The notes under the pieces: model-generated
Database searches by the model: none
What the model was told of the DNA's origin: nothing
What the model saw: only the letters and a program-made list of their open reading frames with translations
Part shown: piece by piece, positions 37,201-47,131 of the stretch
How positions within the stretch are numbered: the stretch's first letter is position 1
Layout: every line of letters starts with the position of its first letter
Made by a program: the position numbers and the translations under genes
NCBI GenBank assembly: GCA_016800925.1
Contig: JABCPU010000005.1
Coordinates: 434,001 to 498,000, forward strand
DNA from: Suillus spraguei
Taxonomy: Eukaryota; Basidiomycota; Agaricomycetes; Boletales; Suillaceae
Reading direction: 5' to 3'
DNA length: 64,000 bases

Positions 37201-37640
37201 TATCTAAGTCAATTTCAATTTCATCTGATTTCTTTGTCCGTGAAAGGACAAGGGTTTCGGCAGCCCAATCTATAATTGGGTTCATTGCCCGTAACCATGG
37301 GATTCCCAGAAGGATTTGATCTCTTCTTCCTAGTTTGGTAATGTTGAATTTTTCATACATGGTTCGTTCATCAATTTTGACCACCAGGAGACAGTAATGC
37401 ATGATTGGTCCTCCTTTGATAAGAGTTCCATCCGCCGTTGTAACTCGAAACGGTGTTTTGAGTTTTCGTCGTGTGATTTGATGGAGTTTCACAAACTCTT
37501 CCGAGATGAATGTTCCTGCTGCCCCTGAATCGATAACAGCGGTTGTGTCGACGGATTTTAAGCGAGTGCGTGAATGGAGGGTGATAGGGACACGAAGTTC
37601 TTTTCTTTCACCTACAGCGCGTACAAGTCTTAGTAATACA
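34207..37640 (-). pseudogene. Gypsy pol (protease, RT, RNase H, integrase), frameshifted
   Basis: Reading down the minus strand: aspartic protease AVIDSGAAGTFIS (about 37530); a linker ending KLPPERPGIDHRI (36400); reverse transcriptase with ELRPCQDYRYIND, MDIRSGYNNI and catalytic IYMDDILIF (35900); RNase H with VFTDHKNLLYF and ELHHVAGTKLAVPDALSR (35150-35280); the integrase HHCC region (CALCQQM) and D,D,E core: DLITDLP (34620), [10 protein letters not shown] (34430), [16 protein letters not shown] (34320). Small shifts occur near 36790, 36380, 35920, 35820, 35430 and 35030, and a stop lies at 34394. Coding ends with two stops after HNHRKHIGR at about 34207; no integrase C-terminus or chromodomain follows. 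Confidence 0.85.
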
Positions 37641-37677
37641 TTAGGAGAAACATACGTCGAATCTTTGTTTCTCCAAG

Positions 37678-38511
37678 TTAAAAATCCTGCACAATTTGTC
37701 TTACAGTTTCTTCGTCTTCTTCTTCTTTGACTTCGGTTTGTCGGAGCGGGGTCTTCTTCTTTCTGTCAGGACAGTTATGAATGCGGTGTCCTGTCTTCTT
37801 GCATCCGAAGCATTGTCCTTTCTTCATGCATTTGGATCTCTCCATATCGGAGATTCGATCTACGACCATTGCATTGGAATCTCGGTTCGGAATATACTGT
37901 GCATTCCCGTAGTTCTTCTTCTTCTGCTGTGGAGCATGACGTGTCCTCATGGCTTGAAGACGATGATGGGCGTTGTCAATAGCAACGCATTGCAGCACAA
38001 CTTCTCTGAATATTTCTGAGACATCTCCTGTTGCGAAAAGCTTGGTGAGGATACCCCAATTAAGGCCATCTTGGAAGAACTGGATCCTCGTCGCGTTATC
38101 AGTGATCTGAGCCTTGGCTGCAAGTGCCTCAAAGTCAGCGATATAGGTGTGAAGATCTCCAGTCCCTTGTTTGAGGTCTCGGAGTTTTGTGAGTGCGGTT
38201 CCTTTGGTATCCACTGGTTCGAATGCTTCTTTGAAGCTCTTCATAAAATCCACCATCGTCCCATAACCAACTTTTTGTCCAGAAGTATCAGTAGATTGGG
38301 CGTGTTCGAGGAATTGTTCTTTCCAAGATTTGGCATTCTTCTCAGTCATGAAGGATGTTATGAAGATGATCTTCTGCTTGTTGGTGGTGTAAAGCTTTTC
38401 GTTGATGTCAAAGTGCAAATTGCACGACTGGATAAACTCGCGAGAGTTATCACGATCTCCATCGAAACCGTTCGGTTGACCGATCTTGTATTCAAATTCT
38501 TTGGTCGACAT
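37678..38511 (-). CDS. Gypsy gag polyprotein
   Basis: An intact 277-residue frame. The capsid-like part has GQPNGFDGDRDNSREFIQSC and FMKSFKEAFEPVDTKGTALT; the nucleocapsid knuckle CFGCKKTGHRIHNC (CX2CX4HX4C) lies near residue 240. A highly acidic end (EVKEEEDEETVRQIVQDF) precedes a stop separating gag from pol. It should assemble virus-like particles around element RNA in the cytoplasm. The frame being intact while pol is broken suggests the copy depends on another element for enzymes. Confidence 0.85.
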   Translation of the reverse strand: MSTKEFEYKIGQPNGFDGDRDNSREFIQSCNLHFDINEKLYTTNKQKIIFITSFMTEKNAKSWKEQFLEHAQSTDTSGQKVGYGTMVDFMKSFKEAFEPVDTKGTALTKLRDLKQGTGDLHTYIADFEALAAKAQITDNATRIQFFQDGLNWGILTKLFATGDVSEIFREVVLQCVAIDNAHHRLQAMRTRHAPQQKKKNYGNAQYIPNRDSNAMVVDRISDMERSKCMKKGQCFGCKKTGHRIHNCPDRKKKTPLRQTEVKEEEDEETVRQIVQDF

Positions 38512-38698
38512 GGTTGATGATTCTTCTGATGAGTTATACTTTCTTGGTGCCTACACGCGCTGTCTTGCTGTCCGTCAGGGCTTGTCTTCTGTCAGAGGGC
38601 TTCTCTTGACAATCTGCTCAGCGTACGCGTACGCTAGTCTGCTGATCTAAGCGATCAGGGTTTGGGGTCGAAGACTGGATAGTCGACGATCAAAAGGG

Positions 38699-38709
38699 AC
38701 TTTAATCTT
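38699..38709 (-). promoter_or_regulatory. Self-primer binding site of the Gypsy element
   Basis: In element sense, AAGATTAAAGT lies one base after the 5' LTR. It is the exact reverse complement of ACTTTAATCTT inside the LTR (38972-38982), predicted to be the RNA 5' end. There is no TGG start, so it is not a usual tRNA primer site. Confidence 0.75.
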
Positions 38710-38710
38710 T

Positions 38711-39183
38711 TGTTACGAACTGGGGTGGCGTCACCAGCGACGGTGAAAAGACACAGACGGTCTGCTGGGAAGTTCTACAATGTCCAAAAGAGGACAAGGT
38801 GAAAGTACAAGGAACGCGTTCCGAGTACGATCAAGGGTTCAGCCTCAAAGATAAGTCTAAGAGGTATCCGCGAGAATAGAGACTAAGGCTAAGGAGTGCT
38901 TAGACTTAGAGACGATTCAAGACGACTTAGGTTGGAGACCTAAGCGAAGGAGATTCCAGGTAAAACCCAGTAAGATTAAAGTAGGGAATCTACTACAAGT
39001 ACACTGTGCTTAAATAGACCAATATGTGCGCACAGACCAAGTAATCGTGAGAACGTAACTGCATATCCTAATAAGGAAGGCATGTATCGTACAAATGCGT
39101 TGAGCATATGAGTCAGAGTCACGTGACAAGATATACAAGAAGAGAACAGAGGAAAATGAATAGGGGCACGTACAATTGTAACA
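38711..39183 (-). repeat. 5' LTR of the Gypsy element
   Basis: 473 bp with TG...CA ends. In element sense a TATA-like TATTTAAG (39016-39009) is followed 34 nt later by the 11-nt self-primer (38982-38972), placing the transcript start there. That gives U3 of about 201 bp and R plus U5 of about 272 bp. Confidence 0.95.
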
Positions 39184-40080
39184 CATTTAGGATTGCTTTC
39201 TCAATGTTTTCTGATGAGTTAGTTAAAGTGCCACGCAGCTCTTTCGCCGCATTCTCCAGGGCTTCTTTGTGAGTTGCTGTTGCTTCTTCAATTCTCGTAG
39301 CTTTCTCTTCTAGTTGCGCGATTGGTCCTTGTATTAGGTTTGTGAATTTTTCTATCAGGTTTGTGGCGTCTAAGTTCTTTTCGGCTTCGATGAGTAGTAT
39401 AGCCATTGATTGGAGTATGTCGACGTGTGTAGCTCCCACTTCCGCTGTGATGCTGTATTCCAGCAGGGCGTGTGCTATCTGCTTGATAGCATTACAGGCA
39501 ATGGGGAGGTCTAGTCCATGAGACAGTAGCAGTTTTTTAGCGGAAATGCTGTTTTTGATTTCGGATCTGATGTCTAGGTCAGTTAAGTGATTTTCTATTT
39601 CTTTACTTTTGGATAGCAAAGGTTTGCTCGCGGTAGTCTTCCATCCTCTAGTGGTCGGTGTTACAGTTGCTATTACAGACTGGTTGGTAGCTTGGAGAGT
39701 CTTGGGTGGCGTTGGAGCCATGGTTTTTTCGATATTTTCGTTGTTTTTTGGTTTTTGTAGTACGTTCTTTATGTATGTATAGACTAGTAATAGGAAAAGG
39801 TAGCAGAAAGGGGACGGGGTAGGCATTGTTGATGCCTTTGACGCCGTTGGGCGCAAAGTTGGTTGATGTTTTCCGGGGTCCTTGAAGGGGTGCCACTTGG
39901 TAAGGGACCAAGAAGCGTTTACTGTGTCAATGGCCGAGTATGCTAGTAGCACAAACAAGAAATGCGTTTTGAGGGTGTTTACGCCATCATGGGTCCTGCG
40001 CTGTAGAATGATTAGGGTCGTCTGCAACTTATCTGCGATGCTCGTTCGGCGGGGCCAGCATGTCCTGTTGTTGTGAGGGA

Positions 40081-40847
40081 CAACAATGACAAAGAGTGGC
40101 GACCGAAGCCGAAAGCGCGTCCGAAAGAGGCAGGTAACGCTTTCATAACCTTCTTCAGACGATAATCGGTATGCTTGTGATGTTAATGATGATATCGATC
40201 CCCTACTATCTAGCCAACTAAAATTGTTATGATCTTTGCTTGAACTGAGTTAAAATGCACCCTATTTTCATATCATTGGATTTTATTTTCTATGCTTTGC
40301 TGCTTAGAGCTCAACAAATAAAAGGGTGATATTTGGGCACCCGCAATACCCCAGACCGACAAACTCCACTAAGATTAAATGCAAAGTGAGACAAAAGAGC
40401 GGAATACCTCCAAGTCGGTCACGGTTGACAGTTTGGAGGCTCGCATGAGTGGCTTGTGCTATGGTACCAGACAACATCATCAGGAAAACCCTCCTGGGCT
40501 AAATATCAGTGATTATTGACAATTATTGACGGATTACTCAAAAAGCAACTGATTTCAAGGATCGCATAGATTATGTTACCCCAAGAAACTTTGACAGAAA
40601 TGTTTCTAACCATTAGCTATTTGACTAATTTTTCGAGCATTCGAGAGACCATCCATTCAAATTTCAGCATACAATGTTCACCAATTTCCCTGCCATCAGA
40701 CAGCATTACACAAAAAAATTAGTTTTTGATTAGAAAAGGGTATGTAATAGCTAGTAATGACTGGAATAGAGACATATATCAATCAATGCCGCGAGTCTCA
40801 ACAATCTTTGAATCACATAGGTACACCGAAAGAGCAGATTCCTGTCA
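40081..40847. other. Spacer between the LINE 5' end and the DUF6532-like gene
   Basis: About 770 bp, AT-rich toward the right, with no gene or recognised repeat. The exact LINE 5' end lies somewhere near its left edge. Confidence 0.35.
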
Positions 40848-41621
40848 CTAGTCTTCCTCCATACCCTCAAGGTCAAGCAGTTCGAAGGCGTTCAGCTCGA
40901 TGTGATCCCCAGTAGCGCCATTCCATTTCAACTTACTGTAAGCCAAGTGACGAGTCAGTAATGAGCATCGAGGATGAGGCAGCCTAAGAACACTCACTGT
41001 GCAGCCTCGTAAATATCTGCCATCATATAATGGAACTTTCCAGGTGCGTTGTGCTTCAGCTGTTCGAGGGACTTGACGTGGTAGCTGTAAACTTCGCTGA
41101 ATTGGTTTCCAGAGAAGTTGAACTTCCCTGGAGAACCAAGCGACTTCCATAAAAGAGCGGAATAAACCTATGAAAAGTTGAGCAGCATATTCACAGAGTA
41201 AAGACAAGCACACTACCGCTGTTGCCACCAGTGCGAGGAAGGGTATCAGAATTTCAGGACGCTTCATACATCAGTAAGTGGCGATTTCTATCATGTGAGA
41301 AATACATGTACTCAGTGTCGAAGGTTTCTGCCCCAGACTCTGTTTACGAGGCATTTTGGATACACTGGCACTGGGAGCTCTCTTTTTCGTGGCCATGCCT
41401 CTTGCGCCTTGTTTGGAGGGTGAGGCCTGTCGCTTGCGTTTGTCCTGCTTCCACACTATTTTCAGGTTAGTAGTGAGTTTTTCCTTGTGTCCTTCTCACT
41501 CACCTGCATTCTCCAAAGCCCTCGTTTTTGCGCCACGTGCCAGTGACTCCAACTCTATGGAGGTCCTTTGAGACAGTGTCTGTGCTTGTCTTTATGGGCA
41601 CTTACTCTGAGGTGCAGTCAT
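40848..41621 (-). CDS. Short DUF6532-like protein, probably truncated
   Basis: Five or six small exons are readable: MTAPQ, then NTVSKDLHRVGVTGTWRKNE (after the intron 41564-41608 region), a basic segment (VWKQDKRKRQASPSKQGARG), KRPEILIPFLALVATA, VYSALLWKSLGSPGKFNFSG through YHVKSLEQLKHNAPGKFHYM, and a terminal exon ending LLDLEGMEED with TAG at 40848-40850. The block from ALVATAVYSAL to MMADIYEAA resembles, from memory, the C-terminal part of DUF6532, an Agaricomycete family of unknown function often found near transposons. The large N-terminal part of that domain is missing, so it is either a short paralogue or a deletion derivative whose frame stayed open. Confidence 0.6.
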
Positions 41622-41939
41622 TTTTACTCGTTCTGTTGGGACTTAAATTACTAAAAAAAAGTACTAGAAAGTAGGGAGTGGAAAATTCAGATGCAAGGGA
41701 GTGTGATTGTTGGGGACTGGTAGTGGAGACTGGTAGGGAGTGTGATGAAGGTAAGAGAGTAAAATAATTTTGAGTTTCGGAATGGAGGGCACTAACTTTT
41801 GTAGTGCTGCCGCACGCATCACATCTCGGACACAGTCTGTCCCTGACTTGACTGTACTAGGTGGGTTAGCACTCTCAAACGATTACCTCAGGCTTACCCT
41901 CTTCTGCTTTTGCCCACTTATTCACTCGTTTTCTTTAGT

Positions 41940-43764
41940 ATGAGCCTACAGACATGCCCAGCATGTGGCCGTAACAATTTCACTGTCACCGGCCTTAGCC
42001 AGCATCTTGCAAAGAGCCGCGATTCCCGGTGTCAAGCACTCTACAGGAATTCACGCTCGTGAACAAACCCAAATCCAGTCAACAAAACCACCAAAAATAT
42101 CGCACCTGAGTCAGGACATCCCAAGGTGCGCAACTTACTTTAGTCACTTTGAAGCTGAAGGTTCTGACCGCTCTCTTACTCTCAGGGAAACTACTCCGAT
42201 GACACCCCCAAGGTGCACAACTCAACTTACTTTGGTTACTTTGAAACTGAAGGTTCAATTCTGCGTTCTCAGGGAGAGGATAGCGACTCTGATGATCATC
42301 ATCATCCTGTGAGTTTTTGATTACTTACTTTGGTTACTTGGAAGCTGAAGGTTTGGTTCTGTGTTCTCAGGGAGAGGACCTTGATGAACCATTCTTCGAA
42401 CCTGAATGGGAGGTGCCAGTGCCATCGCTACCTGAGGACGGCACCTTTGACGATACCAACCTACCTGAGGATGGCACCTTTGACAACACTCATCAGGACA
42501 TCGAGGCTCATGCACGAGGGCAGCATGGATGTGTGGTAGTGCCTTATCCTGACCCATGTGCTGGTCAAAGAACATCGCGACATTCACCTGATCAGTCTGC
42601 GAATGTGATGTATGGAGCCCAACTGGTTGATGATGAGAACAACACGAATATTTACTACCCATTTGCTTCGAAGATTGAATGGGAGATAGCACGATGGGCC
42701 AAGCTTCGTGGTTCAAGTTCTACTGCATCTACGGACTTACTCTCGATTGATGGAGTGAGAAATTTTCTTTGTTGCACATGTATCTAATTGACAACAATAC
42801 TACTAGGTCAGCAAATGCTTGGGACTTTCATTCAAAAACGTGAACAAGTTGAACAAGTTGATCGACCATGAGCTTCCGACGGGATGACCCAAATTCAACC
42901 GAGAACAAGTTCTTGTTGCCAGAGAAGCTTTTGATGTATATTACCGTGATATCATTGAATGTGTGAAGTCATTATACAGTGATCCTGACTTCGCTCGATA
43001 TCTCACTTTTGCCCCGGAGCAGCACTATGTATGCTGATGATGACGAGACTGTTCATTTATTCCACGACATGCATACAGGCAAATGGTGGTGGGAAACGCA
43101 GGTATGTTAGACTTGTTATGATATCAGACTTCATTACTTAATGTCTTTAGAAAAAACTCAACGAGCTTTGTCCTGATGGAACTATAGTTCCCATCATCAT
43201 TTCCTCTGACAAAACTCAAGTGACAATGTTTCGCAACAAGACAGCCTACCCTGTGTACCTTACAATCAGCAACATACCAAAAGAATCTCACTGCAAGCCT
43301 TCATCTGGTAGCTACATCCTTCTTGCTTATCTGCCAACAAGCTGCCTCGAACACATTCCAAACAAAGCATCCCGTCGTCGCGCTATTGCGAATTTGTATT
43401 TCGATGCATAGTGGTGATGGTGCTCATTCGAGTTATATTCTCCTTGCCCCCAAAGTCTTTACAATTGCTCTTTCCACCCACTGTCAACATTCCTTCTCAC
43501 CTCGCATATATTGAATGGTTCACTCCCTTCCCATCTGCTCCTGACCAAAACAATGGACTGTATAAACTGTCAACATTGATGCGAGGTGGTGACAGAGTGG
43601 CTAGTATTGTGCTGGTGGGTAATATTGTGCGTAGTATCCACCTTATACCGAAGTTTGGAGACTCGGCTCCACGAGAATGGACGAGCGAGACCATTCTTGA
43701 GGACTGTAATACATTTTGGGTCAACTCATACATTGATAGATATACTTTTTCAATATTCAGATAA
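41940..43764 (+). pseudogene. Plavaka-like transposase, internally deleted
   Basis: The N-terminus at 41940 encodes a zinc-finger-like CPACGRNNFTVTGLSQHLAK. Degenerate repeats of YFGYLEAEG follow. Then come ASKIEWEIARWAKLRGSSST, LVAREAFDVYYRDIIECVKS, FHDMHTGKWWWETQ, and IIISSDKTQVTMFRNKTAYP through LLAYLPTSCLEHIPNKASRR. The text then jumps to the C-terminal block LAYIEWFTPFPSAPDQNNGL and FGDSAPREWTSETILEDCNT (43500-43760). The part between (catalytic region) is gone and stops/frameshifts are frequent. This signature I know from Plavaka-type transposases of Agaricomycetes. A relic, not functional; its ends were not located. Confidence 0.75.
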
Positions 43765-44105
43765 TCCTCACTAATTCTCTTCTGTTGCGAAACAATTTCA
43801 TATTGCCACTACATTGTTATTAACTTTGTTTCTAAATACAAGTGATTAAGAAAAATTATACGAACTTTCAAGATTGCACGAATTTAGCCCAGGAGGGTTT
43901 TCCTGATGATATACGCAGACAGTCACCCATTGCTGTTTGCGGCCACTGGAGTATGACAGTATGTCCGTCAAACGACGCTGCCTGGCAGCTAACACACTCG
44001 AATGTTCTGTCATCGAATACTGGGTTGTCTCATGAACGTCTGAGTCAGCTTCCTTTTTGATATTCCCTACTAGTTTAGTGTACACGCGCGTTTCCCCCTT
44101 GGCCA
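43765..44105. other. Decayed spacer sequence
   Basis: About 340 bp of AT-rich sequence between the Plavaka-like relic and the minisatellite. No feature recognised. Confidence 0.3.
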
Positions 44106-44385
44106 CTGTTCGCAGCTTGTGAGTGTCGATCATCCTTCGAGCTTGAGCCGTGCTGATCTGAGTCCTTGGCCACTGTTTGCAGAGAGTGAGTGTGTCGATC
44201 GTCCTTCGAGCTCGAGCCGTGCTGATCCAAGCCCTTGGCCACTGTTTGCAGAGAGTGAGTGTGTCGATCGTCCTTCAAGCTTGAGCTGTGCTGATCCAAG
44301 TCCTTGGCCACTGTTCACAGTCTGTGAGTGTGTCGATCGTCCTTCAAGCTCGAGCCGTGCTGATACAAGTCCTGAGCCACTGTTC
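44106..44385. repeat. 69-bp tandem repeat, about four units
   Basis: Units recur every 69 bp exactly (tgctgat at 44151, 44220, 44289 and 44358), with core ccttggccactgtttgcaga. Because 69 is 23 codons, a plus-strand frame (44119 on) repeats the 23-residue unit SECVDRPSSSSRADPSPWPL plus FAE. No gene context supports translation. Confidence 0.85.
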
Positions 44386-44455
44386 GCCGTTCATTGTCTG
44401 GCCTCAGTTCTTCTCTCTCTGATAGTGCGCCACTCAACATGGTCAACTGCTGCAT

Positions 44456-44818
44456 CAGTGACGATGCGAAACACATCACTCTGCGCCTGGAAGCTCCTCG
44501 ACGAGACTCTGATGATGAAATATGCCAATTAGTTGACTTCTCACTGTCTACATTGCACCGAATTCTATGACAAAAGTATGCTACTGGTGATGTTACAAAG
44601 ACACTTGCTATTGGACGTGGACGCCCTCGCAAACTCATTCATTCTGATTGTCTCTACTTGCTCCGCTTGGCTCGTCACAAGCCAACCCTGTTCCTGGATG
44701 AATACAGCCATCGTCTTGAAGAATATCGTGACCTGCCAGTTTCTCTTGCAACCATTCATGCTTCATTCAAATGTGTTGGGCTCAACATCAAACGGGTGCA
44801 GATGTAGACTATCTTTGT
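44456..44818 (+). pseudogene. Tc1/mariner-like transposase fragment (HTH region)
   Basis: One frame with a single internal TGA encodes RRDSDDEICQLVDFSLSTLH, then the second HTH and linker AIGRGRPRKLIHSDCLYLLR and LARHKPTLFLDEYSHRLEEY...PVSLATIHASFKCVGLNIKR. The GRPRKL hook and the helix-turn-helix pair are typical of fungal Tc1/mariner transposases. The DDE catalytic part is not found downstream, so this is a 5' fragment. Confidence 0.65.
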
Positions 44819-45413
44819 GATCGTTGTTGGCTTTGCATTCTTTCGACGCTTGGGGTCAAATTGCTGAAGAGGTACAAAGAGGATGCTGAATTTCATTCCC
44901 TTGCCATCATTGTAAAGGCTCGCCCCCCCTGTACTTCATGGTGAGCACCGAGCAGTGTCCTAGATATTGTACATACATCCATTATTGAGGGCCAAGTCCT
45001 CTGCTTTGGGGTTGTTGTTGTTCAGCATTGTCATAAATATGTAGAGACACACAAATGGTACTAGTATCAATGTGCCAAATGCAAGTCCAACGGATCAACA
45101 AAGTTTTTTTTCTTTTTTGGGAATTGTCATTATTTATGAAAATTGCTATAAGTATTGTGAGAATCCGACATCCTGTTACTATCGCTGGGCCAGAGTGGCA
45201 AAATCTGACAACCACATTTTCATATCTCAATGATCACCGCACATTAAGACAAAATAATTACATGGAACTGTAGCCACGTGTGTCGCGGAAAATCTCCAGT
45301 TGACAAAAGAACAAAAGGTTTTTAAGTGATGCTGCCAAAGGAATGTCGACGCAAAAAGTTAGAAACAGTAGAGAGTTGCAAAAATTCTCGTGGGCGCAGG
45401 TGTCAGTGCGATT
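44819..45413. other. Spacer, nothing recognised
   Basis: About 600 bp between the mariner-like fragment and the left 113-bp inverted repeat. No gene or repeat recognised. Confidence 0.35.
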
Positions 45414-45526
45414 TTCACCCTTGGCAGCACTTCGAAGATGTTCCCACGCACTGTCAGACCCTATTATTATGTAGCGAATATATAGTCTGAGAGACCCCCT
45501 CCTCCAGGAGGCTTCTCTCTAGTGTT
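45414..45526 (+). repeat. Left copy of a 113-bp inverted repeat
   Basis: Starts TTCACCCTTGGCAGCACTT and ends near CTAGTGTT. Its reverse complement occurs at 59504-59616, also 113 bp, with about 20 differences. The similarity stops sharply at both inner and outer edges. Confidence 0.8.
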
Positions 45527-45859
45527 CCAAGGATGGGTGGCCAACCCTCAAGAGCATATGACCAGAGCCCGTCACAGAGGGTGAGTGCAACCAGCGCTGA
45601 TCCCACAAGCAGACTAGGAACCATGACATAGGAAAGATTGGGAGCAAGCTTGCATGGACGCATATTGGCAGATGCTTGTTCAAGCTGACCTGGAGCTTCT
45701 TGTCAGTGGTCACATGCCACATGAGCAAGTTTTGTGATGAGTCAGCGGTAGAGTCGACAACCGGGAGATCCTTGGACGTTGCTCTCCTTAGCAACATTCA
45801 CTGCACTAGCTTTAGCACTGACGTGGCCGTTCTACCAAGGTGCATTCATAATAGGTCAG
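45527..45859. other. Spacer between inverted repeat and LTR
   Basis: About 330 bp. A minus-strand frame (45519-45797, 92 codons) crosses it but resembles nothing known. Confidence 0.3.
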
Positions 45860-46825
45860 TGTAACGAACATATTGGTGCTGGGCTTAAAACCCCATATTT
45901 TGACACTCGTCTCACATCTACAGGAGTTACCACTTGTCCATGGCCATCTTACCCCGTTTAGCAGTACCGGCGGCATCCCATGCTTACCGCACACCGTACC
46001 GACTGCCGCACCTCATTCCATGAACCGATGTCCTTCCATGTCCTTGCTGCGTCTGCATAGCTCCATTTGGTGCGTAGTTTGTTTCCTGTTCGTTATCACT
46101 GATTCCACAGCAAGCCTTATTACATGTTGCCTCGTGCCGCAGTGCCTCATGCTATGTATACTTATGGCAGTTACTACACTCCAGCGCTACTGATCTCGCC
46201 TAGAGTATTCCGAGTACATATGAATTAGGATATAAGCACCGCATACCCCACATGATACAGTACCTGATTTTACACCATTGCACGTACTATAGGTCAGGAT
46301 TATTGTCTAGCTCTGGATCAACCCAGTAGTGGACATAGTCTTTAAAGTTCCCTTATCGCTTGTTAATACATCACGCTCGTTCTCTGTTACCGTCAGCATA
46401 CCGCTGGACTTTTGATTGTTACTTTTGACTGAACTTCTCATGCTCTGCTACTTTACCGCTGAAAGTACCGCGGACTTCTTTACTGTTTCTTTGCACCACT
46501 TGCAACCTTACCGCTACCGCTGAGACCACCGCTCGACATCGCTCGCTCGACGCAACTGTTACTGACTTTATCTCGACGACGGTAGCACCACTACGCACAA
46601 TGCTAGTTCCGGCGGTATCATCGCTGACCACGGCAACTTACCCCTGACTTCGACGCTTGTTTTGCAAATAAGTTAGACTCGAACTTGACCATACTAAATA
46701 GGCATCCCCCTTTAGGGTCGAACACTCTTGTTCTTACAAGTGAAGCAGACTAGACGGAGTGCAAGATTAACATACTAGTTTAGGCAGTGGTTTATCTACG
46801 GCCCAAGCTAGGTTGTATCTTTACA
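45860..46825 (+). repeat. LTR copy 1 of a second retrotransposon family (966 bp)
   Basis: Begins TGTAACGAACATATTGG and ends GGTTGTATCTTTACA, giving TG...CA ends. An inverted copy of similar length is at 57235-58195. Flanking 5-mers (GTCAG and TTGGC) do not match, and the next bases (TTGGCATCTC) could be a tRNA primer site, so it may be a 5' LTR with a lost interior, not a clean solo LTR. Confidence 0.75.
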
Positions 46826-47131
46826 TTGGCATCTCTATGGAAATGAACATGAGGTAAGTCAATGCATTAATGGTGACATTTGAACTATGGGTAAATAGGT
46901 GAATTGTAAATTGCTGCCACCTGGTATTGGCATAAACCATCTCTTGTCACACTTTATTGAGAAGCCTAATCCTCACACTTGTGATGATTCAGATCACAAC
47001 TATCTTGTCATCGCTTTTCTGAGGGAACATTTCATATGTGGCTAATACTAAGGTGCTCGACATTGCCATCATTGAATTCACTAGCACATATATAATGGGC
47101 CACTGAGTATGATATTACTTTCCAGTCAGCT
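46826..47131. other. Spacer upstream of the decayed protease
   Basis: About 300 bp; possibly the old promoter of the following pseudogene. Nothing specific seen. Confidence 0.3.

Larger units (their letters stand above)
32103..39183 (-). mobile_element. Ty3/Gypsy LTR retrotransposon, 7081 bp
   Basis: Two 473-bp LTRs bound gag, a frame-damaged pol in the order protease, RT, RNase H, integrase, and two further open frames. The 5-bp target duplication CATTT is perfect (32098-32102 and 39184-39188). LTRs start TGTTAC and end GTAACA and differ at four positions only, so the insertion is young. Pol domain order places it in Ty3/Gypsy; a self-primer match suggests the Tf1/sushi chromovirus branch, although no chromodomain is visible. 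It is inserted in the LINE ORF1 in the same orientation. Confidence 0.93.
30785..39721 (-). pseudogene. LINE ORF1 (gag-like, zinc knuckles), split by the Gypsy element
   Basis: The N-terminal half (39184-39721, MAPTPPKTLQATNQSVIATV onward) is coiled-coil-like (EEKATRIEEATATHKEAL). The C-terminal half (30785-32102) carries an RRM-like region (FAINFGSNATIKDWSYN) and three Cys/His knuckles (CLKCQSYDGSHVAAEC, CGTCSAHHCTATC, CANCDCQGHASWSRDC). A longer frame opens at 40027, but its first 100 codons look hydrophobic and non-gag-like, so I favour 39721. Removing the Gypsy element and one CATTT restores one continuous frame. The product would bind LINE RNA in ribonucleoprotein particles. Disruption by the insertion is its only visible lesion. 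Confidence 0.8.
22660..40080 (-). mobile_element. Tad1-like LINE (EN-RT-RNase H), split by Gypsy and hAT insertions
   Basis: ORF1 (zinc knuckles) and ORF2 (endonuclease, reverse transcriptase, RNase H) lie on the minus strand in standard order. The 3' end is a TAAA-rich tail at about 22660-22687. A Gypsy element (32103-39183) interrupts ORF1 and a hAT element (22885-26683) interrupts the ORF2 C-terminus. Without them the LINE is about 6.5 kb. Fungal LINEs with an RNase H domain after RT belong mainly to the Tad1 clade. The 5' boundary near 40080 is estimated and no target duplication was found. Confidence 0.85.

Noticed and set aside
44106..44385. CRISPR-like array
   Set aside because: The repeats are contiguous 69-bp units without unique spacers, in a eukaryotic genome, with no cas genes.
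46826..46850. A firm tRNA primer site after LTR copy 1
   Set aside because: TTGGCATC starts like one, but the second copy has CCGGTATG at the same place and no specific tRNA could be matched by eye.
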